Translations under genes and position numbers: made by a program
Assembly: GCA_038064775.1 (NCBI GenBank)
Contig: JBBTSG010000020.1
Coordinates: 1 to 39,060 of the forward strand
Reading direction: 5' to 3'
DNA length: 39,060 nucleotides
Source of the DNA: JBBTSG01 sp038064775
GTDB lineage: Bacteria > Patescibacteriota > Minisyncoccia > UBA6257 > GWB1-50-10
The notes under the pieces: generated by a model
Told to the model about the DNA's origin: nothing
What the model saw: the letters and a program-made list of their open reading frames with translations, nothing else
Databases searched by the model: none
Shown here: in pieces, positions 1 to 7,292 of the stretch
Numbering within the stretch: position 1 is the stretch's first letter
Layout: each line of letters begins with the position of its first letter

Positions 1-85
1 GACGGTGACTTCAAGTTCAATCTCGGCAACTTCGAGAATGACTGGAATTCCGACAATGTTGTCCTGTGTCTCTGCGACCTCATGA
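1..85 (+). repeat. Probable template repeat (3' part) of DGR1, cut by the window edge
   Basis: Frame 1 reads through many AAC, AAT and GAC codons (… F-N-L-G-N-F-E-N-D-W-N-S-D-N-V-V-L-C …), the composition expected of a DGR template repeat, where adenines mark the diversifiable positions. The stretch is followed directly by a hairpin whose loop contains the stop of a minus-strand avd gene, exactly as the proven TR at 13811-13930 is. The open frame continues through the hairpin to a stop at 115-117, which argues against a normal protein end and so against a VR. The matching VR and target gene must lie left of the window, so TR versus VR is inferred from layout and composition. Confidence 0.6.
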
Positions 86-88
86 TTT

Positions 89-112
89 CTCCCACTATTT
101 TGTGGGAGTTTT
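89..112. terminator. Hairpin/terminator after DGR1 TR
   Basis: A 7-bp perfect stem (CTCCCAC at 89-95, GTGGGAG at 102-108) with a 6-nt loop is followed by TTTT. It ends the TR transcript on the plus strand and overlaps the stop codon of the convergent avd gene, so it may act in both directions. Confidence 0.7.
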
Positions 113-493
113 GTTAGATAAAGTTCGTTTCCATCCGCCCAACATCCTTCCTATCTCATCAAGGTCAAGAAGTAATTTTCCATAGTGTTTATGGTCAATG
201 ATTTTTTCTTCCCACGCCATCTCTAAGAGGAATTTGAGAATGTCCGATTTTGCGATGGCGTTTGAAACAGCTGAAATTTTTTCAAACCTGTCTCCCGCAA
301 AACAGGCACGGAAAATAAACTCGCAGAGAGAAAGAAATATTTCATCAATACGCACACCAATCGTGTTCCGGTCAATTCTAGAAATATGAACAAGATGCGT
401 ATGCCACTCTCGGTACGCATCTTTCGTCTTTAGAAGCACGAGCGGCGCTTGCGTGCGTTGATGTGTTGCGCTATTACTAGCTTGATTATTCAT
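95..493 (-). CDS. avd: DGR accessory variability determinant (Avd-like four-helix protein), DGR1
   Basis: A small, mostly helical protein of about 132 aa. Avd proteins form a pentameric four-helix-bundle barrel that binds the DGR reverse transcriptase and the template RNA and is needed for mutagenic retrohoming. The sequence aligns by eye with the second avd here (13947-14291): both have a long amphipathic helix, a conserved F/V-I-x-A segment (EFIFRA and EFVITA), and a C-terminal 'I-x-x-M-x-x-G-W-x-x' motif (GRMLGGWKRTL and SKMITGWIKYL). The frame is open up to 580, but I chose the ATG at 493 because similarity to the second copy begins shortly after it. It overlaps the 5' end of the divergent RT by about 33 nt. 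Family assignment rests on context plus this similarity. Confidence 0.75.
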   Translation of the reverse strand: MNNQASNSATHQRTQAPLVLLKTKDAYREWHTHLVHISRIDRNTIGVRIDEIFLSLCEFIFRACFAGDRFEKISAVSNAIAKSDILKFLLEMAWEEKIIDHKHYGKLLLDLDEIGRMLGGWKRTLSNKTPTK

Positions 494-1489
494 AAGTTGG
501 ATATTAATACTTACGACGACATTATAGCAATTGACAACCTCCTCGCCACTTGGGAAGGATTTCTTCATGGTAAGCGGCACAAGAAGGATGTGATGGAATT
601 TAAGATGCGATTCTCGGAGAATATTTTAAAGCTCTATCGGGAACTTTTTCAAAAAACATATGTTCATGGGTCATATTCGGAATTTCATATCTCCGATCCA
701 AAATTTCGGACGATCCACAAAGCGGCTGTTCGTGATCGCGTTATTCACCATCTTTTACACCGAGCGCTCTATCCATATTTTGAAGGGCGCTTTATTTATG
801 ATTCCTATGCCTGCCGAAAGAACAAGGGAATTCACCGGGCATTGAGCCGGTTTGACGTATTCGCACGTCGTGTATCAAAAAACAATACCCGTACTTGCTA
901 TGTTCTTAAATGCGACATCAAAAAATTCTTTGCGAGCGTGGATCAAAGTATTTTGAAAAATATTCTTGAGTGGCATATAGATAATAAAAATATCTTATGG
1001 TTTTTAAGGCAGGTAATATCAAGCTTTCATATTGTTCGACCCGGCTTCGGGCTTCCGCTTGGGAATCTAACTTCTCAGCTTCTTGCAAATATCTATCTCC
1101 ACGAATTTGATATATTTATGAAACAAGGATTGCGGGTGAAATATTACATTCGGTATGCCGATGATTTTGTGATTCTCTCAGAAAACAAAACATATCTTGA
1201 AGAATTATTGCCGAACATAAGAGTATTCCTTTCTGATAATCTCCATCTCTCGTTGCATGAAAATAAAGTTTCAATTCAATCTTACGCTTCTGGAGTTGAT
1301 TTTCTCGGGTGGATTCATTTTCCTTATCACAGACAGATCCGTGCCGTCACAAAGCGAAGAATACTAAAAAACTTGAGTTGGTACCCACGATCAGAAACGA
1401 TCAATTCTTATCGTGGACTTCTAAAACATGGGAATACGCATGCTTTGCAGAAACAGGCGGGGTTAGTTTTTGACTTTTTAGGTTTTTGA
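461..1489 (+). CDS. DGR-type reverse transcriptase, DGR1
   Basis: Reverse transcriptase of about 342 aa that would copy the template-repeat RNA into adenine-mutagenised cDNA. Visible RT motifs are KCDIKKFFASVD (first catalytic Asp region), GLPLGNLTSQLLANIYL (the DGR-group form of motif 4, where group II introns have QG-type sequences), and YADD at 1154-1165 (catalytic Asp pair), then LHENK and DFLGW. There is no maturase, endonuclease or protease domain, and the length fits DGR RTs. The frame is open from a TTG at 449; ATG 461 is the first ATG. The N-terminus (IAIDNLLATW…GKRHKKDV) matches that of the second RT, so it is essential. The C-terminus after 'SYRGLLKHGN' diverges from RT2 and may be altered. 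uvrB follows 57 nt downstream on the same strand. Confidence 0.92.
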   Translation: MCCAITSLIIHKLDINTYDDIIAIDNLLATWEGFLHGKRHKKDVMEFKMRFSENILKLYRELFQKTYVHGSYSEFHISDPKFRTIHKAAVRDRVIHHLLHRALYPYFEGRFIYDSYACRKNKGIHRALSRFDVFARRVSKNNTRTCYVLKCDIKKFFASVDQSILKNILEWHIDNKNILWFLRQVISSFHIVRPGFGLPLGNLTSQLLANIYLHEFDIFMKQGLRVKYYIRYADDFVILSENKTYLEELLPNIRVFLSDNLHLSLHENKVSIQSYASGVDFLGWIHFPYHRQIRAVTKRRILKNLSWYPRSETINSYRGLLKHGNTHALQKQAGLVFDFLGF

Positions 1490-1546
1490 AATTAGAGTTT
1501 GGTCACAAGTTACTCCCGGTCGTGAGCCGCGGAGAGCTTTACATTC

Positions 1547-3682
1547 ATGGATTTCAAAATTGAGTCAAAAAATAAACCCGCCGGCGACCAACCAAAAGCG
1601 ATTAAATCGCTTGTTCAAGGATTAAAGAAAAATTATAAACATCAAACCTTACTCGGCGTTACCGGTTCTGGAAAAACTTTCACCGTCGCGAACGTGATTG
1701 AAAAAATTCAGCGGCCAACGCTTGTTATCGCCCACAACAAAACTTTAGCTGCCCAACTTTGCAACGAATTTCGCGAACTTTTTCCTCAAAATTCCGTTCA
1801 CTATTTCGTTTCTTACTACGATTATTACCAACCGGAGGCCTACATTCCCACTTCCGACACTTACATCGGCAAAGAGGCGATGATTAACGACGAAATCGAC
1901 AAGCTTCGCCACGCGGCGACTACCGCGCTTTTGACGCGGCGGGATGTGATTGTGGTTGCTTCAGTTTCCTGCATTTACGGCTTAGGTTCACCGGAAGTTT
2001 ACGGCGCGAATATTTTTCACTTCAAAATCGGCGATAAAATCAACCGCGCCGAATTTTCCCGAAAACTTATTGAACTCCACTTTACGCGCACGAGCGCGGA
2101 CTTAAAACGGGGCACTTTTCGTTTGCGCGGCGACAATTGGGAAATTATGCCGCCGGACAGGGAAGTGATTTACAATTTAGAACTCGGCGAAGCTAATCGC
2201 GAATCCGGCCGAACCACTCGTGGTGAGCAAGCTAGAACCACTCGTGGTGAGCAAAGTCGAACCATCCGAAAAATTTACGAAGTTGATCCGGTTTCGGGCT
2301 TTGTGCCCGGCAAAACGCCGATAACGACCGAAATTTTCATCTCGCCGGCGAAGCACTTTATCACGCTCGTGGATGAACGAAAGCGCGCCGTTGAATTAAT
2401 AAAAGAAGAATTGCGCGAGCGGCTAAAATATTTTGAAAAAACCGGCAAATATCTAGAAGCCGAGCGGCTGGAACGGCGGACAAGGTTTGATTTAGCAATG
2501 ATGAAAGAAATCGGTTACTGCCACGGCATTGAAAATTACTCCCGCCATTTGTCCGGCCGCGCCGCTGGCGAACCGCCGGCAACGCTTTTGGATTATTTCC
2601 CCCGTTCGACAAGCCCCTCAGCCATGAGCTCGGGGCCGAATGGCTCAGGGCAAGCCAATTTTTTAACCGTAATTGACGAGTCGCACGTTACCGTGCCACA
2701 AATTCAAGGAATGTATGAAGGCGACGCTTCCCGCAAGCGGAATTTGATTGAATATGGATTTAGATTGCCATCCGCCGCCGATAACCGGCCGCTTAAATTT
2801 TCGGAGTTTGAAAAAAGAATTGGCCAAGTAATTTACACTTCCGCCACACCAAGCGCTTATGAAAAGAAAGGTAGTAATCAAATTGTCGAGCAAATTATCC
2901 GGCCAACCGGTTTGATTGATCCAAAAATTACGATGGAGAAAGCCCGCGGCCAAGTGGAAAATTTAATTCCGCGGATTGAAGAAAGAGTAAAGAAACACGA
3001 ACGGGTGCTTGTGACTACGCTCACAAAACGGATGGCGGAGGATTTATCGGCTTATCTCGAAGAGAAAAAAATTAAAGTAAATTATCTACACAGTGACGTA
3101 AAAACTTTAGATAGAATAAGAATTTTAACGAATTTAAGAAAAGGCACTTTTGATGTTTTGGTTGGCGTGAATTTATTGCGGGAAGGACTGGATTTACCGG
3201 AGGTTTCACTCGTCGCCATATTGGATGCCGACAAAGAAGGATTTTTGCGGAGTGAAACTTCGCTTGTTCAGACGATCGGCCGCGCGGCTCGAAATGTCGC
3301 CGGCGAAGTTCTAATTTATGCCGATCATATTACCGGTTCAATTGAGCGAGCGGTTCGTGAAACAGAACGCCGCCGCAAATTACAGCTAGCCTATAATAAA
3401 GAGCACAACATTACGCCGAAAACTATTATCAGAAAAATTAGCGACATTGTGCCCACGGAAAAACTGCTTGAATTGGAAATGAAGCCGATTCCAAAAGCAA
3501 AATCAGCGCTTGCGGCGATTATTAAAGATAAGGAAAAAGAAATGAAGGCCGCCGCCGAACGGTTGGAATTTGAACTCGCCACTCTTTTACGCGATGAACT
3601 TAGAGAGTTAAATAAAAAATTATTGAAAATAAAAAGCTCTCCGACAAAGTCAGAGAGCTTAAGGGCGCATAAAACCCATTAA
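1547..3682 (+). CDS. uvrB: UvrABC excinuclease subunit B
   Basis: DNA helicase-like damage-verification subunit of nucleotide excision repair, loaded by UvrA and partnered by UvrC. Visible elements are Walker A (GVTGSGKTFTVANV), the beta-hairpin region (YYDYYQPEAYIPTSDTYI), the DESH box (VIDESHVTVPQIQGMYEGD), motif V (GVNLLREGLDLP), motif VI (QTIGRAARN), and a C-terminal UVR motif that binds UvrC. At 711 aa it is somewhat longer than usual because of two in-frame repeat-derived insertions, at 2211-2264 (R-T-T-R-G-E-Q twice) and about 2601-2656, the latter just before the DESH box where UvrB normally reads YFP then directly into the strand. GGAG at 1531-1534 precedes the ATG. Its TAA overlaps the stop of the convergent next gene (TTAA, 3679-3682). 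Confidence 0.97.
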   Translation: MDFKIESKNKPAGDQPKAIKSLVQGLKKNYKHQTLLGVTGSGKTFTVANVIEKIQRPTLVIAHNKTLAAQLCNEFRELFPQNSVHYFVSYYDYYQPEAYIPTSDTYIGKEAMINDEIDKLRHAATTALLTRRDVIVVASVSCIYGLGSPEVYGANIFHFKIGDKINRAEFSRKLIELHFTRTSADLKRGTFRLRGDNWEIMPPDREVIYNLELGEANRESGRTTRGEQARTTRGEQSRTIRKIYEVDPVSGFVPGKTPITTEIFISPAKHFITLVDERKRAVELIKEELRERLKYFEKTGKYLEAERLERRTRFDLAMMKEIGYCHGIENYSRHLSGRAAGEPPATLLDYFPRSTSPSAMSSGPNGSGQANFLTVIDESHVTVPQIQGMYEGDASRKRNLIEYGFRLPSAADNRPLKFSEFEKRIGQVIYTSATPSAYEKKGSNQIVEQIIRPTGLIDPKITMEKARGQVENLIPRIEERVKKHERVLVTTLTKRMAEDLSAYLEEKKIKVNYLHSDVKTLDRIRILTNLRKGTFDVLVGVNLLREGLDLPEVSLVAILDADKEGFLRSETSLVQTIGRAARNVAGEVLIYADHITGSIERAVRETERRRKLQLAYNKEHNITPKTIIRKISDIVPTEKLLELEMKPIPKAKSALAAIIKDKEKEMKAAAERLEFELATLLRDELRELNKKLLKIKSSPTKSESLRAHKTH
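2211..2264. repeat. In-frame tandem repeat within uvrB
   Basis: Two identical 20-nt copies (GAACCACTCGTGGTGAGCAA at 2211-2230 and 2235-2254, period 24) are followed by a partial third (GAACCA at 2259-2264). Each contains the palindrome CCACTCGTGG-like core. They encode R-T-T-R-G-E-Q repeated, in a loop that is absent from ordinary UvrB. The unit resembles short palindromic repeats dispersed in CPR genomes. No frame damage results. Confidence 0.85.
2601..2656. repeat. Palindromic (REP-like) element embedded in uvrB
   Basis: The stretch carries a near-inverted repeat, CCTCAGCCAT near 2616-2625 against ATGGCTCAGG near 2640-2649 (one mismatch), plus a CGTTCGACAAGC-type start. This resembles the 'TTCGACAAGCTCA' repeat family also seen in gap (32289-32329) and, more weakly, in the terminator at 31186-31220. 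In frame it encodes a Ser/Pro/Gly-rich insertion just before the DESH box. Boundaries are approximate. Confidence 0.65.
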
Positions 3683-4422
3683 AGAACGTAACGGATCAAA
3701 AATCCCACATAGATATACTTTTTTGCTGGTGTTTCATCAAGCAGATAAGAATTCATTGCCGGATCATAGTAATAATTTTGATCTTCATTGATATTCAACT
3801 TTTCCCAAAGTCCCATAATTGAAAAGGAAATTGAGGTAGATTTCGGTTGAATATCAATTCGCGGTCCGATCCCGATAGAATCCTCACCGTAGATGCCGAT
3901 GCCAAGCCATTCCGTCGCTCTGATTTTTAAACGGCTTTCCCAGTGTGAATATCGATGATCGCCAAATTCAAAGGCAAAATCGAAATAGTACAGGTTTTTT
4001 TGGCCGGATAAACTATTTAAATCGTCGCCGAACCAAACCCGACTTCTTATGCGTGACCAATCTCCATCAAATTGCGAATTGCCGGTTACGCCAGCGCCAG
4101 CTTCAAGGCCGAAATAAGGAATTGGTGAATAAGACAAGCCAAAAATTATAGCGCTGCCAGGTTTTGGCCGAGGATTTGCTCTTGCAAATACGAACCATCC
4201 CATTCTTTCCTCATCTTCTGAAGAATTATAGAGAGTAAAACTTTGCATATAAGCGACAAGATAAGTGATGTGGCGTTCAGCAAAAGGTTTAGCGTAGAAA
4301 TGACCTTCTACATAACCGCCCTTAGCTTCGTAAGTTGAATCAGAATTTCCGCGGTCTTGAGCTTTTACAAAGCCCAAACCAGCAAAAAATAAGCAGAAAA
4401 CAACAATAAATCGGTTTTGCAT
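3679..4422 (-). CDS. Secreted protein, possible beta-barrel/outer-membrane-like
   Basis: Protein of about 247 aa with a clear signal peptide (MQNRFIVVFCLFFAGLGF then VKAQ). The mature part has many short alternating hydrophobic/polar strands rich in aromatic and glycine residues (IIFGLSYSPIPYFGLEAGAG, WLGIGIYGEDSIGIGPRI) and ends in a hydrophobic strand (YIYVGFLIRYVL), a pattern typical of outer-membrane beta-barrels. I recognise no specific family. ATG 4422 was chosen because AAGGAG lies 5-10 nt upstream and the signal peptide starts there; the longer open frame to 4563 would bury it. A barrel is odd in a CPR cell, normally thought to lack an outer membrane. The signal peptide resembles that of the gene at 5387. 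Confidence 0.7.
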   Translation of the reverse strand: MQNRFIVVFCLFFAGLGFVKAQDRGNSDSTYEAKGGYVEGHFYAKPFAERHITYLVAYMQSFTLYNSSEDEERMGWFVFARANPRPKPGSAIIFGLSYSPIPYFGLEAGAGVTGNSQFDGDWSRIRSRVWFGDDLNSLSGQKNLYYFDFAFEFGDHRYSHWESRLKIRATEWLGIGIYGEDSIGIGPRIDIQPKSTSISFSIMGLWEKLNINEDQNYYYDPAMNSYLLDETPAKKYIYVGFLIRYVL

Positions 4423-4525
4423 GACATACTCCTTTTTTATTATTTTTGATAAAATGTTTGTTAAAGTTAAGCTGGGTACATTGTAATGGATAAGGTATTT
4501 TTTGTCAAGCGGTAAAGCAAATATA

Positions 4526-4554
4526 AAGACCCGATTATTAATCGGGTCTTTTTT
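4526..4554. terminator. Terminator between two minus-strand envelope genes
   Basis: 11-bp perfect stem (AAGACCCGATT 4526-4536 and AATCGGGTCTT 4540-4550), 3-nt loop, and T run to 4554 on the plus strand. It separates the genes at 3679-4422 and 4565-5224; on the minus strand the stem is followed by a weaker TTTATAT run. Confidence 0.8.
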
Positions 4555-4564
4555 GTTTCTCACC

Positions 4565-5224
4565 TTAATTATCCCACGGACGCCAAGAAGTTTTTCGCTT
4601 TTTAAAACTCTTTTTTTGGAGTTTCGGCGAATTATTTTCTGGCGTGGTTGTCACGGTAGTTTCTTTTTTCACTTCTTCTCGTCTTACAACCGGTTTTGAT
4701 AATGCGGCCATCAAACTGTCCAAATTTTTTTGATATTCAGTTAAGGTTATTTGTTGGTTTTCTAATTCTTTCGGAGGGGTTGTTACAGTAGTTTCTTTAC
4801 TAGATTCCACTATTCTCGGAAGAGGCGGAGGGGGAGATTTTATTACTTTCTGGACAGTCGGCTTGGTTTGACTCAGCTTTTGAACGGTTGGTATTTTGAC
4901 CTGCTTCTTTTGAACAATCGCTTTTTTTTGGTTTTCGCACGGAAGGCAACGCTCGCTGTCAATTTTTGCGAAAACGCTTTTTTTCACCGACTCCATTTCG
5001 TTTACAATATCACTCGCAAGCTGACGCAGCTCTTTAGAAGGAGAAGCGTTATCCGGTTTCGGGCTAGTCGCTCTTAAAATCGGACTCGAGCTAGCGCTAC
5101 TTTTTTTATCCGAATTTTCTGATAGAGAATTTATCCTATTTTCCATCATTAAAAATAATGCGACACAGAAGCATGTAAAAGCGAGAATACCAAGAGACAA
5201 CATGAATATTGTTGACTTTTTCAT
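4565..5224 (-). CDS. Single-pass membrane protein with long Pro/Lys-rich low-complexity region
   Basis: 219 aa. An N-terminal hydrophobic helix (roughly residues 7-28, LSLGILAFTCFCVALFLMM) acts as anchor. The rest is hydrophilic and low-complexity, with Ser-rich stretches, a possible CxxC (CLPCENQ), VQK-type repeats, a polyproline stretch (SPPPPLPR), and two copies of KETTVTT. The tail is strongly basic (KSFKKRKTSWRPWDN). The layout suggests an envelope-spanning linker, but I cannot assign a family. It starts with ATG behind AAGGAA and is divergent from the FN3 protein gene at 5387, sharing the intergenic region 5225-5386. Confidence 0.65.
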   Translation of the reverse strand: MKKSTIFMLSLGILAFTCFCVALFLMMENRINSLSENSDKKSSASSSPILRATSPKPDNASPSKELRQLASDIVNEMESVKKSVFAKIDSERCLPCENQKKAIVQKKQVKIPTVQKLSQTKPTVQKVIKSPPPPLPRIVESSKETTVTTPPKELENQQITLTEYQKNLDSLMAALSKPVVRREEVKKETTVTTTPENNSPKLQKKSFKKRKTSWRPWDN

Positions 5225-5305
5225 CTACGAATTCCTTATTTATTTTTGGAAAATTAACTATATATAGTATATATCACCTTCGTTAAATATGCAAGGGCTT
5301 GGCTA

Positions 5306-5334
5306 TTGACAATAAAACTGGTCTGATATATCAT
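5306..5334 (+). promoter_or_regulatory. Sigma-70-type promoter for the FN3/T9SS-signal gene
   Basis: TTGACA at 5306-5311, 17-nt spacer, TATCAT at 5329-5334. The transcript would have a leader of about 45 nt carrying the Shine-Dalgarno AAAGGAG before ATG 5387. Confidence 0.65.
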
Positions 5335-5386
5335 TCCCGACAGTAATTTACTAACCTAATAACTAACTTTTAAAGGAGATTTACGT

Positions 5387-7153
5387 ATGAAACGTTTTCA
5401 GATTTTGTTGCTTTGCTTTGTTTTCGCGGGATTCGGTTTTGGCCGTGATTCCAAGAAAATTTTTCCCGTTGTCGATTCACGCGGCCAGTCAATAATGGCG
5501 CCGGCTGTTTTAAACAGCGCCGACACTTACTCTGATTGGACAATTATTGGTACAACTTTTATGGATTCGGCAAGAGTAACTCAGGAAGACACGTCAAAAG
5601 CCGTTTACATGTTCAGTGCCTTTGACCCGATTCTAATTCGTAGCGTGGCGATTGCAAAATCGTTTCCTAGCGCGGCAGTACCAAACGTTTTGAATTTTCT
5701 AAGCCGATCTCAAAGCGGAAAATTTCTTTGGGCAGCGAGTTTTGTTGATAGCGCAAACCAAACGGTTTTAGCGAACACAACTCTCGATACCATAGAAAAA
5801 GGTTCAAACTACACTTGGCATTCCGTGCCGGTTCAAAATTCCGCTCTAAATTATAGTATTATTATAATTTGGCTTCGGAATCTTGATTCAAACCAAGCCT
5901 CTATTTTCTCTTTCAGGGAATTACAGACGGTTTTAGGAACGGATACGACAATGATTGATAGTATTGGTCCTTATCAAGCGATCAATTTTCAGCCGTTGTC
6001 GCCAATTCTTATTTCGCCTATTGATGGTAGCGGAAGCGTGTCAGCAAATCCGACTTTTCTTTGGCATTCTTCAACTAACGCCACTTCTTATCGTTTTGAG
6101 CTTTTAGCTAACGGCGGTGGAACGGTTTTAGTTGATAATCCAGGCATTGCGGAGACAACATTTTCCGTAACCGGTTTAGCGAGCGGAACAACTTACTCGT
6201 GGCGAGTTAACGCTTCGAACATAGACAGCGTGAGCGATTGGTCGGTAGCTTGGTCTTTTACGACCGTTGCTTCACTGCCTGTTCCTAACGCGCCGAACCT
6301 GATTTTGCCGGTAAATAACGCGGCAAATACTCCGACAAATTTAACATTTGTTTGGAATCAGTCAGTTTCTGCCGTGTCTTACCATCTTCAAGTTCTAACT
6401 GGCGGCGTCACGATTTTCGCCGATATTTTTGGAATTACTGATACAACTTATCTTGTTTCTGGTTTAGCAAATGGAGTGGCTTACTCTTGGCGAGTGAGCG
6501 CTTCTAACGCGACAGGCACAAGTGATTGGTCAGGAGTTTGGTCTTTTACGACTGTGGCAATTTTACCACCGCCTGCAAAACCAAATTTAATCATTCCCGT
6601 AAATAATGCGGTAGGAACTTCGACGGCGCCTTTTCTTTCTTGGAGTATTGTTCCAAACGCCACTTCTTATGATGTAGAAGTAGCACAAACGAGTTCGTTT
6701 GCGAATATTGTTTTTTCGCGAAATGGGATAGGAACAGTTTTTGTTTCTGTTCAGCCGGCGCTTGCGAATTTCACCACTTACTACTGGCGAGTTCGAGCGG
6801 TTGGGCCTGGCGGAACAAGCGATTGGTCCACAACTTGGAATTTTTTGACTACCGGAACCAATTCGGTAATTGAGAAAGGCGCGGCTCTTAAAGATTTTGC
6901 CCTTGAGCAAAATTATCCAAATCCCTTTAACCCCTCAACTAAAATTTCTTTCAATGTTCCGCATTCGGCTCAAGTTCGAATTAATATTTTGAATTTGCTC
7001 GGCGAACGCGTTTCGACATTAGTTGATGGTGAGTTAGATGCCGGTAATTACGAAGTGTCTTTTGACGCTTCAAGTTTATCAAGCGGCGAATATTTTTGCC
7101 GAATGGAAACTGCCGGATTTACCAAAGTTACTCGAATGATTCTCTTAAAGTAG
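5387..7153 (+). CDS. Secreted fibronectin type III protein with type IX secretion (Por) C-terminal signal
   Basis: 588 aa. N-terminal signal peptide (MKRFQILLLCFVFAGFGFG), then a region of about 180 aa of unknown fold. Three FN3-type repeats follow at roughly residues 203-293, 298-390 and 393-490, each with the 'Y-S-W-R-V/YYWRVRA…SDWS…W-x-F' pattern. The last 80 or so residues match the T9SS type A sorting domain: NYPNPFNPSTKISFNV, then V-x-I-x-I-L-N-L-L-G-E, then L-D-A-G-N-Y and a final R-M-I-L-L-K. That domain directs secretion across the outer membrane in Bacteroidota and relatives. It has a strong SD (AAAGGAG). Because no T9SS machinery is visible here and CPR cells are thought to be single-membraned, lateral acquisition or a repurposed signal is likely. 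Confidence 0.88.
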   Translation: MKRFQILLLCFVFAGFGFGRDSKKIFPVVDSRGQSIMAPAVLNSADTYSDWTIIGTTFMDSARVTQEDTSKAVYMFSAFDPILIRSVAIAKSFPSAAVPNVLNFLSRSQSGKFLWAASFVDSANQTVLANTTLDTIEKGSNYTWHSVPVQNSALNYSIIIIWLRNLDSNQASIFSFRELQTVLGTDTTMIDSIGPYQAINFQPLSPILISPIDGSGSVSANPTFLWHSSTNATSYRFELLANGGGTVLVDNPGIAETTFSVTGLASGTTYSWRVNASNIDSVSDWSVAWSFTTVASLPVPNAPNLILPVNNAANTPTNLTFVWNQSVSAVSYHLQVLTGGVTIFADIFGITDTTYLVSGLANGVAYSWRVSASNATGTSDWSGVWSFTTVAILPPPAKPNLIIPVNNAVGTSTAPFLSWSIVPNATSYDVEVAQTSSFANIVFSRNGIGTVFVSVQPALANFTTYYWRVRAVGPGGTSDWSTTWNFLTTGTNSVIEKGAALKDFALEQNYPNPFNPSTKISFNVPHSAQVRINILNLLGERVSTLVDGELDAGNYEVSFDASSLSSGEYFCRMETAGFTKVTRMILLK

Positions 7154-7175
7154 GAATTTTGAGTAACAATATTTC

Positions 7176-7203
7176 AAACCCCGATATTTTATCGGGGTTT
7201 TTT
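7176..7203 (+). terminator. Rho-independent terminator after FN3 protein
   Basis: 10-bp stem (AAACCCCGAT 7176-7185 with ATCGGGGTTT 7191-7200), 5-nt loop, T run. Confidence 0.9.
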
Positions 7204-7224
7204 ATTTATTAAGAACGGCTATTA

Positions 7225-7254
7225 ATCCCTCACCTATGCGCATAGGTGAGGGAT
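7225..7254. promoter_or_regulatory. 30-bp perfect palindrome abutting a -35 box (operator-like)
   Basis: ATCCCTCACCTATG (7225-7238), CG, then the exact reverse complement CATAGGTGAGGGAT (7241-7254). Its last base is the first T of the TTGACA box at 7254. There is no T run after it, and a good terminator already lies at 7176-7203, so an operator for a dimeric regulator is more likely than a second terminator. Confidence 0.6.
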
Positions 7255-7282
7255 TGACATTTAAAACCACCTGTTATACAAT
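7254..7282 (+). promoter_or_regulatory. Promoter of the FN3/cohesin-like surface protein
   Basis: TTGACA at 7254-7259, 17-nt spacer, TACAAT at 7277-7282. The predicted start of transcription (about 7289) is only a few nt before ATG 7293, so the mRNA would be nearly leaderless. Confidence 0.75.
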
Positions 7283-7292
7283 GTCGGTTAAT

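Noticed and set aside
449..1489. Group II intron or retron reverse transcriptase.
   Set aside because: No maturase or endonuclease domain, no intron domain V-like structure or msr/msd region, and motif 4 is the DGR type (GLPLGNLTSQ) with TR-like repeat and Avd beside it.
2211..2264. CRISPR-like repeat in uvrB.
   Set aside because: Only two full copies with a 4-nt gap, read in frame inside a gene, and no cas genes; it is a tandem/palindromic repeat.
2361..2953. Minus-strand open frames of 80-100 codons inside uvrB.
   Set aside because: They are antisense shadows of a strongly conserved gene and have no start signals or recognisable domains.
7236..7292. Longer start for the surface protein at 7236.
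   Set aside because: It would begin inside the 30-bp palindrome and upstream of the -10 box, and would push the signal peptide 19 residues inward.
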